Notes: a model not told the origin generated them from the letters alone. DNA of 43,005 nt from Thiotrichaceae bacterium (GCA_011391085.1 JAABRD010000045.1:1-43005); one strand, 5' to 3'; positions 25,212 through 34,462 are shown, numbered from the stretch's first letter. Numbers and translations: made by a program.

Positions 25212-26234
25212 ATGAAAATCGACATCAAAACTGCGTTACGTGCTATCACTGAAAAACAAGATTTAACGATGGAACAAATGTCCAGTGTGATGCAGGACAT
25301 TATGACAGGTGCCACGACTCCTGCCCAAATTGGCGGTTTTCTAATTGGACTGCGTATGAAAGGGGAAACAGTCACAGAAATTGCCGCCGCTACTCAAGTG
25401 ATGCGAGAATTGGTCACGACAGTATCTGTCACAGGGCCTCACCTAGTGGATATTGTGGGGACTGGCGGAGATGGTCTGTCAACATTTAATATTTCCACCG
25501 CTTGCGCTTTTGTGGTGGCTGCCGCGGGGGGGAAGGTAGCCAAACATGGCAATCGTTCCGTCTCCAGTCAATCTGGTAGTGCCGATGTGTTGGAAGCGTT
25601 GGGGATTAAGATTAATCTCACTCCTCCTCAAGTGGCCCAGTGTATTGATCAAGTTGGATTTGGTTTTATGTTTGCCCCATTGCATCACAGTGCGATGAAA
25701 CATGCTATTGGCCCGCGCCGGGAGATGGGCGTCCGCACGATTTTTAATCTGTTAGGGCCCCTCACTAATCCTGCCGGTGCCCCTCATCAACTCATTGGCG
25801 TTTATAGTCGCGCTTGGGTCGAACCGATTGCCCAAGTGTTGCAACAATTGGGGAGTGTCCATGTTCTCGTCGTCCATTCGGAAGATGGTTTGGACGAGAT
25901 TAGCATTGCGGCGCCGACTTTTGTGGCAGAATTACAGCATGGGTCTATTACCACTTACACCATTACGCCCGAACAGTTCGGTTTACAACGCGCCCCGTTA
26001 AGTGAGATACAAGTGCATTCCGCGAAAGACAGTGCCGAGTTGATTCGTAAGATGTTGGATGACCAACCCAGTGTGGCTAGAGACACAGTTTTACTGAATG
26101 CAGGGGCCGCACTTTACGCCGCCGGGGTGGCCGACCACATTGCCCAAGGTATCGCGCAAGCTAAAACCGTTTTAAGCAATGGTGCCGCCCGTGCCAAACT
26201 GTCGGCCCTCGTCGATTTAACCCAACGTTTTTAG
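25212..26234 (+). CDS. trpD: Anthranilate phosphoribosyltransferase
   Basis: Transfers phosphoribosyl from PRPP to anthranilate, the second step of tryptophan synthesis. The 340-aa product is full length, with the glycine-rich PRPP loop [17 protein letters not shown] (about 80-96), [21 protein letters not shown] and [21 protein letters not shown]. An AGGA near 25198 serves the ATG. trpC follows 52 bp downstream. trpG/trpE, often upstream in gammaproteobacteria, are not present: the upstream region is repeats, so the pathway genes are split. Confidence 0.98.
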   Translation: MKIDIKTALRAITEKQDLTMEQMSSVMQDIMTGATTPAQIGGFLIGLRMKGETVTEIAAATQVMRELVTTVSVTGPHLVDIVGTGGDGLSTFNISTACAFVVAAAGGKVAKHGNRSVSSQSGSADVLEALGIKINLTPPQVAQCIDQVGFGFMFAPLHHSAMKHAIGPRREMGVRTIFNLLGPLTNPAGAPHQLIGVYSRAWVEPIAQVLQQLGSVHVLVVHSEDGLDEISIAAPTFVAELQHGSITTYTITPEQFGLQRAPLSEIQVHSAKDSAELIRKMLDDQPSVARDTVLLNAGAALYAAGVADHIAQGIAQAKTVLSNGAARAKLSALVDLTQRF

Positions 26235-26352
26235 CTGGACTAACCAAATAAGTCAAGCTAGATTCCAATAAGACTGAGTAACCGCTATGAGTTCCTATAT
26301 TTTAAATTTTTTTAGGCGTCATAAACTTTCCAAACCCTCTAATAAAACTAAT

Positions 26353-27144
26353 ATGCCCGACATCTTAACCCAAATTCTCCGTCGTAAAGAGGAGGAGATT
26401 GCAGAATGTGTTGCCCACATTCCTCTGCGTGAACTCAGTCATATTGCGGCTAACAGTCCGCCGCCACGAGGCTTTGTGGAGGCTATCAATGCCCGTCTTC
26501 AAATTGAACAGGTTGCCATCATTGCCGAAATTAAGAAGGCCTCGCCTAGCAAGGGGGTGATTTGTCACCACGATTTCAACCCCAGCAAAATTGCGAAAAG
26601 CTATGAACGAAACGGCGCCGCCTGTCTGTCCGTACTCACAGATAAAGATTTCTTTCAAGGCGCCAACGAGTATTTACAACAAGCGCGGGGCGCCTGTATG
26701 TTGCCCGTCTTACGCAAGGATTTCATTATTGATCCTTACCAAGTTTATGAAGCCCGGGCGATAGGGGCGGATTGTATTTTACTGATTGTAGCAGCGTTAA
26801 ATGATGCCAAATTACATGAATTGGCCAACTTAGCCCAATATTTGGGCATGGACTTATTGGTGGAAGTCCATAATCAAGAAGAAGTGGAACGGGCCCTGCG
26901 TCTGAATCCACGCTTGATAGGTATTAACAATCGCAATTTACATACGTTTCACACCCGTCTGGAAACAACTTTAGAACTGTTAGAGTTCATTCCCAAAAAA
27001 CATGTGGTGGTGAGTGAAAGTGGTATTCATACGGCCCAGGACATCGCTTTACTCAGTAATGCAGGAGTACGGACGTTTTTAATTGGGGAGGCATTTATGA
27101 GTGCGGAGAATCCGGGGACGGCTATGGCACGGTTGTTTAATTGA
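26353..27144 (+). CDS. trpC: Indole-3-glycerol phosphate synthase
   Basis: Converts carboxyphenylamino-deoxyribulose phosphate to indole-3-glycerol phosphate in tryptophan synthesis. It is a 263-aa TIM-barrel from the ATG at 26353 (MPDILTQILRRKEEE), matching the usual start and length of stand-alone TrpC. A longer form from 26287 adds 22 basic residues without family support. Conserved elements include AEIKKASPSKG, CLSVLTDKDFFQG, PVLRKDFIIDPYQVYEARAIGADCILLI, LLVEVHNQEE, IGINNRNL and SESGI. It is not fused to TrpF. It forms an operon with trpD. Confidence 0.97.
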   Translation: MPDILTQILRRKEEEIAECVAHIPLRELSHIAANSPPPRGFVEAINARLQIEQVAIIAEIKKASPSKGVICHHDFNPSKIAKSYERNGAACLSVLTDKDFFQGANEYLQQARGACMLPVLRKDFIIDPYQVYEARAIGADCILLIVAALNDAKLHELANLAQYLGMDLLVEVHNQEEVERALRLNPRLIGINNRNLHTFHTRLETTLELLEFIPKKHVVVSESGIHTAQDIALLSNAGVRTFLIGEAFMSAENPGTAMARLFN

Positions 27145-27177
27145 ATGAACAATGAATAATGGAGGCTGGACTAGAGG

Positions 27178-27215
27178 CTTTAGCCGGTGGTTGGCGCACG
27201 TCACCCGTTGAACCA
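27178..27215. repeat. Family B fragment
   Basis: A left half GGACTAGAGGCTTTAGCCGG with a degenerate, shortened right half, between trpC and the cyclase gene. Confidence 0.6.
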
Positions 27216-27282
27216 CCACCACACTTCCAAAATTCGTCCTTTTCCTTAACTCACTCACTATCAACACTTCATAGAATTTTAT

Positions 27283-29538
27283 ATGTCTAAACTATTCGGG
27301 ATTCTCAAACGCCACGCTTTACGAATTGTAATCAGTCTAGCTATTCTGATTTTCTTCCTCCTCCAGGCAGGTCCCCCCATCTCTTCGAATTTTCTCCAGG
27401 CACTCGAACATCGTGCCTACGATGTGAGACTACAATTGACGATGCCCAACACAGTGGATACGCGCATTGTCATTATTGATATCGACGATAAAAGTCTCAA
27501 AGAAATCGGTCACTGGCCTTGGCCACGGGAGACGTTGGCAAAATTACTTGACCTGTTGTTTCATACCTACCACATCGATGTGTTAGGAATGGATGTAGTG
27601 TTTGCCGAAGCGGATAACAGTTCAGGTCTTCACCAGTTGGACGAACTGGCCCGCGGCGATTTAAGACACGAAACCTCCTTTTTGACGACCCTAGAGAAGT
27701 TGAGACCAGCTTTGGATTATGACCAATTATTTGCCAAGAGTATTCAAGAACACAAAGTGGCACTTGGCTATACTTTTAATAGTGCCCAATCTCAAAACAG
27801 TATCCAAAGCTTTGAAGAAATCGGCGACTTGCCCACTCCCACGGTGTCTGCCGAACAACTTAAAGAGAATGGACTGATTTACCGCTTCCCAGGGCGCGGT
27901 TTTGTCACCAATTTGCCCATTTTTCAACGCAGTGCCACGGCGGCAGGCCATTTTACGTCTGCACCTGACGCCGATGGTATCATCCGCAAGATTCCCATAC
28001 TGTTTGGTTACAATGGCAATCTCTATGAATCACTCTCTCTGGCTGTTACTCGCCTAGCCTTGGGAGTAGATCGGGTCGAACTGGGTCCGATTCACCCCAC
28101 GAGTTCTGCTTCCCCCAGTTTGGAATACCTACAAATAGGGGACCGTCATATCCCAGTCGACAACAACTTGCAAACCTACATTCCCTATCGAGGTCAATGG
28201 GGTAGCTTCCCTTATGTTTCGGCCACGGATATTTTGCATGAACGTATTCCTGAGAAAGACCGTTTGACCAATACGATTGCCCTCCTGGGCACGACGGCCC
28301 AAGGTTTAATGGATTTACGTTCCACCCCTATGCAAAGGGTTTATCCAGGCGTAGAAGTCCATGCTAACCTCATTTCTGGGATCCTAGATAATCAACTTAG
28401 GTACTCACTGCCCTATCAAAACTCTGTGGAAGTGTCTCTCTTGATTGGCGTCGGTCTCATTATGATCCTCCTACTTCCCCTGTTCAGTCCACTCATAGCC
28501 ACCCTGGGCACTTTGATGTTGTCAGGAATCATCATTGGCATAAACATGTTTCTTTGGAATAATCATATCGTCTTCCCTCTCGCCCCGACCTTGTTGCTGA
28601 TACTGTTCCTGTTCATCTTTAACATGTCTTATGGATTTTTTGTAGAAACCACCAACAAACGTTATTTAACCCATCTCTTTGGCCAATATATTCCGCCTGA
28701 ATTGGTGGACAAGATGAATAAACATCTAGGTCAAAAATTCACCTTGGAAAGCGAAAGTCGCGACATGACGGTTCTCTTCTCCGACGTGCGCGGCTTTACC
28801 ACTATTTCTGAAGGACTTGAACCGAAAGAACTGTCGGAACTGATGAATGCCTACCTCACTCCGATGACCCGCATTATTCATGACCACCGCGGCACCATTG
28901 ACAAATATATGGGCGATGCTATCATGGCTTTTTGGGGGGCACCGCTATCGGATCCTCTCCACGCCCGTCATGCCATTGAGGCGGCCATGCAAATGCTTAA
29001 ACAACTTAAAGAGATGCAACCTCAATTTAAAGCCCACGGCTGGCCTGAAATCAAAATTGGCGTCGGCTTAAACACGGGCATTATGAATGTCGGCAACATG
29101 GGTTCCCAATTTCGAATGGCCTACACCGTGCTAGGAGATGCTGTCAATTTAGGGTCACGATTAGAAGGTATCACGAAACAATATGGCGTTCAACTGATTG
29201 TTAGCGAAACGACAAAAGCCGCGGCCCCAGAATATATCTATCGAGAATTGGACCGCGTGCGAGTCAAAGGCAAAGAACATCCTGTCGCCATTTATGAACC
29301 TATTGGCCTGCATGACAAAGTCAGTCAAGACGAATTGGAAGAAATCATCTTCTATGAAAAAGCCCTGGATTACTACCGTACGCAACATTGGGACCTAGCC
29401 CAAGCACAATTTGCCCAATTACATTCTCAACATCCCAACCGTCTGTTATACAAAATCTATGCGGACCGAGTAGAATATTTTCTCAACCACCCTCCTGGGA
29501 ACGACTGGGATGGGGTGTATACGTTTACCACTAAATAG
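27283..29538 (+). CDS. CHASE2-domain adenylate cyclase (class III)
   Basis: Membrane cyclase expected to make cAMP in response to an extracytoplasmic signal. The 751-aa product has TM1 (about 12-29), a periplasmic CHASE2 domain (about 30-375), three TM helices (about 380-400, 404-425, 430-453) and a class III cyclase domain (about 490-670). Metal-binding aspartates are D501 (LFSDVRGFT) and D545 (YMGDAIMAFWGAP). Purine-specifying residues are K541 and D619 (TVLGDAVNLGSRLE), which fit ATP rather than GTP. Transition-state residues N622 and R626 are present, so it should be active. The C-terminal about 70 residues form a TPR-like helical tail. It lies between trpC and a receiver protein, and its signal is unknown. 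Confidence 0.93.
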   Translation: MSKLFGILKRHALRIVISLAILIFFLLQAGPPISSNFLQALEHRAYDVRLQLTMPNTVDTRIVIIDIDDKSLKEIGHWPWPRETLAKLLDLLFHTYHIDVLGMDVVFAEADNSSGLHQLDELARGDLRHETSFLTTLEKLRPALDYDQLFAKSIQEHKVALGYTFNSAQSQNSIQSFEEIGDLPTPTVSAEQLKENGLIYRFPGRGFVTNLPIFQRSATAAGHFTSAPDADGIIRKIPILFGYNGNLYESLSLAVTRLALGVDRVELGPIHPTSSASPSLEYLQIGDRHIPVDNNLQTYIPYRGQWGSFPYVSATDILHERIPEKDRLTNTIALLGTTAQGLMDLRSTPMQRVYPGVEVHANLISGILDNQLRYSLPYQNSVEVSLLIGVGLIMILLLPLFSPLIATLGTLMLSGIIIGINMFLWNNHIVFPLAPTLLLILFLFIFNMSYGFFVETTNKRYLTHLFGQYIPPELVDKMNKHLGQKFTLESESRDMTVLFSDVRGFTTISEGLEPKELSELMNAYLTPMTRIIHDHRGTIDKYMGDAIMAFWGAPLSDPLHARHAIEAAMQMLKQLKEMQPQFKAHGWPEIKIGVGLNTGIMNVGNMGSQFRMAYTVLGDAVNLGSRLEGITKQYGVQLIVSETTKAAAPEYIYRELDRVRVKGKEHPVAIYEPIGLHDKVSQDELEEIIFYEKALDYYRTQHWDLAQAQFAQLHSQHPNRLLYKIYADRVEYFLNHPPGNDWDGVYTFTTK

Positions 29539-29542
29539 CTGA

Positions 29543-29656
29543 AGAAAATGGAGAAAGGAGAATAAGTTCGACTCAGGAGTTCAAAGCGTTTAGCTTTAAC
29601 AAAGTTGACGCTTTGGACTCCTGGAGGAGACCCTGAGTTCTCTTTCTCCATTTTCT
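29543..29656. repeat. 114-bp palindrome containing a family C core
   Basis: Outer perfect 15-bp arms AGAAAATGGAGAAAG and CTTTCTCCATTTTCT enclose a family C inverted repeat (29574-29623, CAGGAGTTCAAAGCG...GCTTTGGACTCCTG). It occupies the whole gap between the cyclase and receiver genes. Confidence 0.8.
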
Positions 29657-29667
29657 ACTAATCCATT

Positions 29668-30354
29668 ATGAACCTTACTACCAACCACCCTTATAATAAC
29701 CAAAACCAAGGCACACTTCTTATTGTCGATGATATTCCAGGCCACTTAAAGGCCCTCATTCTCTATTTACAAAACCTTCAGTTTAAAGTACAACTCGCCC
29801 ACAATGGCGAAGAAGCTATTAAACAAGCGGCTGAAAATCAACCTGACCTCATTTTATTAGATGTCCTCATGCCCAAAATGGATGGCTTTGAAACTTGTCG
29901 CCAATTGAAATTTTTGGAAAAAACTCGTGCTATCCCGGTTATCTTTATGACGGCCCTGGATGATAACGTCAACAAAGTCAAAGGATTTGAAGTCGGCGGA
30001 GTGGATTACATTACGAAACCGATTCACCATGAAGAAGTATTGGCCCGCGTCACCACTCATCTGAATTTAAGACGCTTGCAACACCTTCTGGAACAGAAAA
30101 ACGGTGAATTGCAAAGACAAAACCAAAAACTCGAAAGAGTTGCCCATATCATTGCTTATGACCTTAAAGAATCTCTGTTGAATCAAACCAACACGGTCAA
30201 GCGACTCTCCAATTTCCTGGCCGATAAATATTTAGCTAAACTGCCAAACATGGAACCTCTGGCCATTTCTCAACTGATTGAAGAAACCAGTATGGAGATG
30301 CTGGAGGTCATGGATAAATTACTGCTGTTGACAGTTCATTCCGCCGATTCGTAA
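29668..30354 (+). CDS. Receiver protein with truncated histidine-kinase-like tail
   Basis: 228 aa. An N-terminal receiver domain (about 15-135; VDD acidic pair, phosphoacceptor Asp in LILLDVLMPKMDGFE, and the KP motif) is intact. It is followed by a coiled coil (LLEQKNGELQRQNQKLERV) and what looks like the first helix of a HisKA domain. The expected H-box pattern A-H-D-L-K-N is here A-Y-D-L-K-E, so the phosphoaccepting histidine is replaced by tyrosine (codon TAT). No N, G1 or G2 boxes follow, and the frame stops after about 70 more residues, just before a MITE. It is therefore probably a receiver-dimer module rather than a kinase. It may act with the upstream cyclase. Confidence 0.85.
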   Translation: MNLTTNHPYNNQNQGTLLIVDDIPGHLKALILYLQNLQFKVQLAHNGEEAIKQAAENQPDLILLDVLMPKMDGFETCRQLKFLEKTRAIPVIFMTALDDNVNKVKGFEVGGVDYITKPIHHEEVLARVTTHLNLRRLQHLLEQKNGELQRQNQKLERVAHIIAYDLKESLLNQTNTVKRLSNFLADKYLAKLPNMEPLAISQLIEETSMEMLEVMDKLLLLTVHSADS

Positions 30355-30359
30355 ATTTC

Positions 30360-30518
30360 GGTAGTGATGCAATGTGGGTGATATGTTTCCCCTCACCCCC
30401 GGCCCCACGCCCGTAGGCGTGGGGAGAAAACCACTGGTGCCGCCTGTCTCCCCTCTCTCTCTGGGAGAGGGGCCGGGGGAGAGGGCAACCTGAATATCAC
30501 CCAGATTGCATCACTACC
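30360..30518. mobile_element. MITE, family A, 159 bp
   Basis: Ends GGTAGTGATGCAATGTGGGT and the inverted counterpart; two GGCCCC-type stems inside. It begins 5 bp after the stop of the receiver gene. I see no flanking 8-bp duplication, unlike other copies, which suggests rearrangement or decay at this site. Confidence 0.88.
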
Positions 30519-30527
30519 GAGGTTTTT

Positions 30528-30608
30528 ATGGTCAAAGAATTGAAACCAGGCGTTTTGCAACAGGTGCGGGGGACCATGAAGTATCATCCAGAATTTAGTC
30601 AGTTGTAA
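30528..30608 (+). pseudogene. Possible 26-codon gene remnant
   Basis: A short open frame, MVKELKPGVLQQVRGTMKYH and six further residues, begins right after the family A element. It looks protein-like in composition, but I cannot assign a family. It could be a fragment separated from a gene by the MITE or chance. The rest of 30609-30866 holds a degraded family B composite (ATGCCATTAAGTTAAGG near 30650 and CCTTAACCTAATGACATT near 30711) and an AT-rich leader. Confidence 0.2.
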
Positions 30609-30866
30609 ATCCCTGTTGGAAATGCTGGCCGAGAGGCTTTAGCTACGATGCCATTAAGTTAAGGAATTGGTTAGAAGCACGGGGATCATCACTGCCAGTC
30701 CTTAAAAGTTCCTTAACCTAATGACATTGCGGTTGAAGTGCCAACTCCATCAGAACCTCACTGATAGAAATAATTATTCTATTGATGTTTTTTGAGAAAA
30801 TTCGAGTATTGACAATAAACCATTCTTTCTGTTAATCTATACTTAACTTCCTAAATTTTTAACTTT

Positions 30867-31418
30867 ATGACTTCAAAAGAAAAACGGCTTTTAAAATTTG
30901 CTTCCATCATTTTCGTCATTTTTGCTGCCGTTCAATTGTTGCCCATGGCCAATCAATTTGGGCACGATTATTGGCAACATCTTCAAGACCTGAAAGCAGA
31001 AATTGACAAGTCCAAAAAACTGCAACTGGAAACGCAACATTGGGTCGAGGAAAATCAAAAAGCCCATGAAAAATTCTCACAAGTCAATGCCGGTGCCATC
31101 GAAGGCAGTAGCAGCCAGTTAGTGGGCGCTAATTTACAAAAATTACTTCGAGAATTGGCCAGACAAACGGGTCTCACTATCAATACCATGGAACCGCCGA
31201 AAACGGAAACAGACCGATCAAATCGTTGGATGTTGGTTGTCCAAAGTATGCAATTTGATGCAGATTCCAAAACCTTGATGGCGTTTTTAAAAAAGTTAGA
31301 CAAGGCGCCTAAAAAATTGATTGTGGCTAACCTAGATGTGCGTAGCAATCGAGACCGATTGAATGGTACAATGCAAATTACGGGGTTTAGTCAAATTGTG
31401 GAAAATCATTCGCAGTAG
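30867..31418 (+). CDS. Type II secretion GspM-like (PilO-fold) protein
   Basis: 183 aa: a short cytoplasmic N-terminus, one TM helix (about 10-27), a coiled coil (about 35-75) and a C-terminal ferredoxin-like domain (about 85-175: LRELARQTGLTINTMEP, WMLVVQSMQFDADSKTLMAFLKKLDKAPKKLIVANLDVR). This plan matches the GspM subtype b/PilO family of inner-membrane assembly-platform proteins. A gspE-type ATPase gene 1.6 kb downstream on the same strand supports the assignment. Other platform components are not in the window, and two unrelated genes interrupt the locus. Confidence 0.78.
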   Translation: MTSKEKRLLKFASIIFVIFAAVQLLPMANQFGHDYWQHLQDLKAEIDKSKKLQLETQHWVEENQKAHEKFSQVNAGAIEGSSSQLVGANLQKLLRELARQTGLTINTMEPPKTETDRSNRWMLVVQSMQFDADSKTLMAFLKKLDKAPKKLIVANLDVRSNRDRLNGTMQITGFSQIVENHSQ

Positions 31419-31484
31419 TGGTTGGTTGGACAATAGAGGTTTTATAAATCAAGCTGTTACTTGACCAAGATTACACCGAATATC

Positions 31485-31533
31485 GGTAGTGTTGCAGAAG
31501 TGATGGATAATACATTACCTCTATAACACTACC
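31485..31533. mobile_element. 49-bp minimal family A-like element with near-perfect 8-bp duplication
   Basis: GGTAGTGTTGCAGA...ATAACACTACC with inverted ends. It is flanked by CGAATATC (left) and AGAATATC (right), a 7/8 match. It is far too small to encode anything and marks the left border of the DUF3800 pair. Confidence 0.75.
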
Positions 31534-31547
31534 AGAATATCAAGAAC

Positions 31548-32267
31548 ATGGAAAAACGTCGTATGAAAGAAACCTATAATGTTTATTGTGACGAAAGCTG
31601 TCATCTTGAAAAGGACACTCATCCAGTCATGGTGTTGGGTGCTATCTGGTGTCCTGTCGAAGACACTCGTGACATCGCTGTTCGTCTGCGGGAAATTAAA
31701 ACCCGACATGGTTTAAAATCCGATTTTGAAATTAAGTGGGTCAAACTCTCACCCGCCAAACAACAGTTTTATCTCGACCTCTTGGATTACTTTTTCGACA
31801 ACGATAATTTGCATTTTCGCGCCCTCATAGTGCCCGATAAATCCAAACTCAGACATGCAGATTATCAACAAACCCATGATGATTGGTTCTACAAAATGTA
31901 TTTTGAAATGCTTAAAACCATTTTGTCCCCGCAAGCCCATTATAGAATCTATCTGGATATTAAAGATACCTGGAGTAGAAAGAAAGTGGCTAACCTCCAT
32001 AACGTTCTCTCCAATGATATTTATGATTTTGGAAGACAAGTGATTGAACGTGTTCAGACGGTGCGTTCCCATGAGGTTGAAATATTACAATTAACCGACT
32101 TACTAACAGGAACGATTTCTTACGCTAACCGTCACCTTACCACCAGCACTGCTAAACAAACCATGGTGGAACGTATGCGTAAACGTTCGGGTTATACTTT
32201 ACTGAAACCCACGCTTTACCAAGAACGTAAAGTCAATCTCTTTTATTGGCAAGCCAGGGAACTTTAA
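31548..32267 (+). CDS. DUF3800 domain protein
   Basis: 239 aa. Typical DUF3800 start YNVYCDESCHLE with an acidic pair, a central LHFRALIVPDKSKLRH block, YRIYLDIKDTWSR and a late acidic motif EILQLTDLLTGTISYANR. The spacing of conserved acidic residues (D and E of CDES, D of YLDIKD, D of LTDLL) suggests an RNase H-like metal-binding fold, as has been proposed for the family; enzymatic activity is not established. It is followed after 3 bp by the 170-aa gene, so the two are co-translated. The ATG at 31563 is an alternative start. The pair sits between two type II secretion genes and begins right after a 49-bp MITE. Confidence 0.9.
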   Translation: MEKRRMKETYNVYCDESCHLEKDTHPVMVLGAIWCPVEDTRDIAVRLREIKTRHGLKSDFEIKWVKLSPAKQQFYLDLLDYFFDNDNLHFRALIVPDKSKLRHADYQQTHDDWFYKMYFEMLKTILSPQAHYRIYLDIKDTWSRKKVANLHNVLSNDIYDFGRQVIERVQTVRSHEVEILQLTDLLTGTISYANRHLTTSTAKQTMVERMRKRSGYTLLKPTLYQERKVNLFYWQAREL

Positions 32268-32270
32268 AAA

Positions 32271-32783
32271 ATGCCTCCACCAAATTGGCTTCCACCAAAT
32301 TGGCTTCCACCATTGCTGACCGATATAGTACGGCCTTATACAGACAGCACGTTTGCGCAACTTTATGAAGTGTTTGAAAGAGATTTTATACAGGGCAAAC
32401 CTATCTTTGAAGGGAAGCCAGTATGGTGGAACAAGAAAATTTTACCAGGAGACTTTTACGAAGAAGGTTTTTGGCATCTTGTCCAAAAAATTGAAAAGGA
32501 AGTGAAGGGAAGAGTTCCTGATTTTTGTCGTGCAGAACGATTGTCCTGGTGTGTACCCGTCATTACCCATGCCAATGATATTGCCATTAAGACCTTTGAC
32601 TATGAAGAATCAACGGGGCGTGTGAAAACTTATTTATGGCTGGTAGGGGGGGATTACCGTGTAATTTTGGAAAAGCGAACAACGAATTTTGGTGAAATTA
32701 TGTTTTTGCTATCTGCACATTGTATTGAACATGAAAACACTAGAAAAGACATGCAGAGAAAATACCAACAACAAGTAAAATAA
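32271..32783 (+). CDS. Hypothetical protein, possible RelE/Barnase-like nuclease fold
   Basis: 170 aa. The first 12 residues (MPPPNWLPPNWL) come from a 15-bp tandem duplication. The body ends with KTYLWLVGGDYRVILEKRTTNFGEIMFLLSAHCIEHENTRKDMQRKY, which recalls the last strands of RelE/Barnase-EndoU-type toxins (a D-Y-x-V-x-L-E-K-R strand, then a strand ending at A-H-C-I-E and a basic helix). I base this on pattern only. Paired with DUF3800 (3-bp gap), it could be the second half of a two-gene toxin-like or defence-like module. No signal peptide or TM helix is seen. Confidence 0.7.
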   Translation: MPPPNWLPPNWLPPLLTDIVRPYTDSTFAQLYEVFERDFIQGKPIFEGKPVWWNKKILPGDFYEEGFWHLVQKIEKEVKGRVPDFCRAERLSWCVPVITHANDIAIKTFDYEESTGRVKTYLWLVGGDYRVILEKRTTNFGEIMFLLSAHCIEHENTRKDMQRKYQQQVK

Positions 32784-32994
32784 TGCTATTTCCGCCTTGG
32801 GCAAGCCAAAACGGAGACAGAACTCCTCCTACACATGGCAGGTGAGATACCTAGTAATATATTAACTCCATGCTTTAAAGTCAAGGGGGGGCAAGATAAT
32901 ATTTCTCTTAAATTATCGATACAGTGCCAGAAAAACTTAGTTTTTCAAAAAAAACTAACTTTTTAATGCTAATATTCTAAAAAAAGGTATCACT
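32784..32994. other. Leader of gspE with AAAAACTTAGTTTTT hairpins
   Basis: AT-rich interval. AAAAACTTAGTTTTT and AAAAACTAACTTTTT lie back to back at about 32932-32963; similar AAACT-AGTTT palindromes are at 34690, 22083 and 39666. No gene seen. Confidence 0.5.
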
Positions 32995-34455
32995 ATGACC
33001 CTAACACAAACCTTAACTTTACCCTTATTTACCCAACTCCTTTCCAAAAAAGGCATTGCGCCCGTGGAACGGTTTCCCGACGACCCGCGTTTAATGTTCA
33101 CCACTCCGCCTGAAATTGAAGACCGTACCAAAATTCGTTTCATGTTAGGTCGTCAAGTTCGTTTTGAACGGGCACAAGAAGAATATGTGTCTCGTCTGAT
33201 CAAACATTGGCGGGCAAAACTGTCACCAGAATTGGAAGGAACGAACGACAGCAGTGGCAAAGACATAGACAATGAATATTTAAAAGATTTAGCTTCCGAC
33301 GCGCCGATTATTCGCATGGTCAACCATTTGATGGAACGCGCTTTGGATTTAAACGCCAGCGATATTCACTTTGAACCTGAAGAAAAGTATCTCATGGTAC
33401 GTTGTCGGGTGGACGGCGTCATGGTGGGCATTGAAAAATTACCCGCCACCGTGCAACCCGCCGTCTCCTCCAGAGTGAAACTGATGGCGAAACTCGACAT
33501 TGGTGAAAAACGTCTCCCCCAAGATGGACGCATTCAATATCAGATGGGCACTCGTACCCTTGATATGCGCGTTTCCACCCTGCCCGGCGTACATGGCGAA
33601 TCCATTGTCTTGCGTATCTTAGACCGGGGCGACGTGCAAGTGCAATTGGAAAAATTGGGAATGCCTCCTGACGTTCTGAAACCCTATTCGCAACTGATTC
33701 AACAACCGCATGGAATTATTCTCGTCACCGGTCCCACTGGTAGCGGGAAGACGACAACGTTGTATGCTACTTTGGAAAAAATTAACACCGGTCTGCAAAA
33801 AATCATCACGATTGAAGACCCTGTAGAATATCAATTGGAAGGCACTACCCAAATTCATGTCAACTCCAAAATTGGTCTCTCCTTTGCCATGGGTCTGCGT
33901 TCCATTGTTCGTCAAGATCCTGATATTATCATGGTGGGAGAAATTCGTGACCACGAAACCGCTGAAATTGCTATTGAGTCGGCCTTGACGGGTCATTTGG
34001 TCTTCTCTACTTTACATACTAACGACGCGGCAGGTGCCGTGACCCGTTTGCAAGATATGGGAACCGAAGGTTATTTAATCAGTTCCAGTCTCCTGGGTGC
34101 GATGGCCCAACGCCTGGTTCGCAAAATTTGTGATCACTGTGCAGACCAGCAACCGTTGACGGTGGAGGAATCGGAATTACTGAATCTGAGTCGCGCCCAG
34201 TTTCCCCAGGTGAGACGTGGAAAAGGATGTGAACGTTGTGGCAACACAGGTTATCGAGGACGTTTAGGGTTGTATGAACTTCTGGTCGTCTCTGACAATG
34301 TTCGCCACATCATCGGCAGTGGCGGGGACGCAAATCAAATTCGCAATCAAGCTGTGCAAGATGGAATGCGGACGTTACGGCAAGATGCGTTAGAAAAACT
34401 GTATCATGGAATCACGACACCTGAAGAAATTGTGCGGGTGACGCGGGCGGTGTAG
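32995..34455 (+). CDS. gspE: Type II secretion/type IV pilus assembly ATPase GspE
   Basis: Hexameric cytoplasmic ATPase that powers pseudopilus assembly. The 486-aa product has an N-terminal domain shorter than in many GspE/PilB proteins. The core has Walker A GPTGSGKT (246-253), the Asp box ITIEDPVEYQ (271-280), Walker B DIIMVGEIRD (310-319) and the His box LTGHLVFSTLHTNDA (331-345). A zinc-finger-like C-terminal region carries paired cysteines C379/C382 and C412/C415. Gene context (GspM-like gene upstream) favours GspE over PilB. It is separated from that gene by the DUF3800 pair. A variant MITE begins 7 bp after the stop. Confidence 0.93.
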   Translation: MTLTQTLTLPLFTQLLSKKGIAPVERFPDDPRLMFTTPPEIEDRTKIRFMLGRQVRFERAQEEYVSRLIKHWRAKLSPELEGTNDSSGKDIDNEYLKDLASDAPIIRMVNHLMERALDLNASDIHFEPEEKYLMVRCRVDGVMVGIEKLPATVQPAVSSRVKLMAKLDIGEKRLPQDGRIQYQMGTRTLDMRVSTLPGVHGESIVLRILDRGDVQVQLEKLGMPPDVLKPYSQLIQQPHGIILVTGPTGSGKTTTLYATLEKINTGLQKIITIEDPVEYQLEGTTQIHVNSKIGLSFAMGLRSIVRQDPDIIMVGEIRDHETAEIAIESALTGHLVFSTLHTNDAAGAVTRLQDMGTEGYLISSSLLGAMAQRLVRKICDHCADQQPLTVEESELLNLSRAQFPQVRRGKGCERCGNTGYRGRLGLYELLVVSDNVRHIIGSGGDANQIRNQAVQDGMRTLRQDALEKLYHGITTPEEIVRVTRAV

Positions 34456-34462
34456 TGAACCA

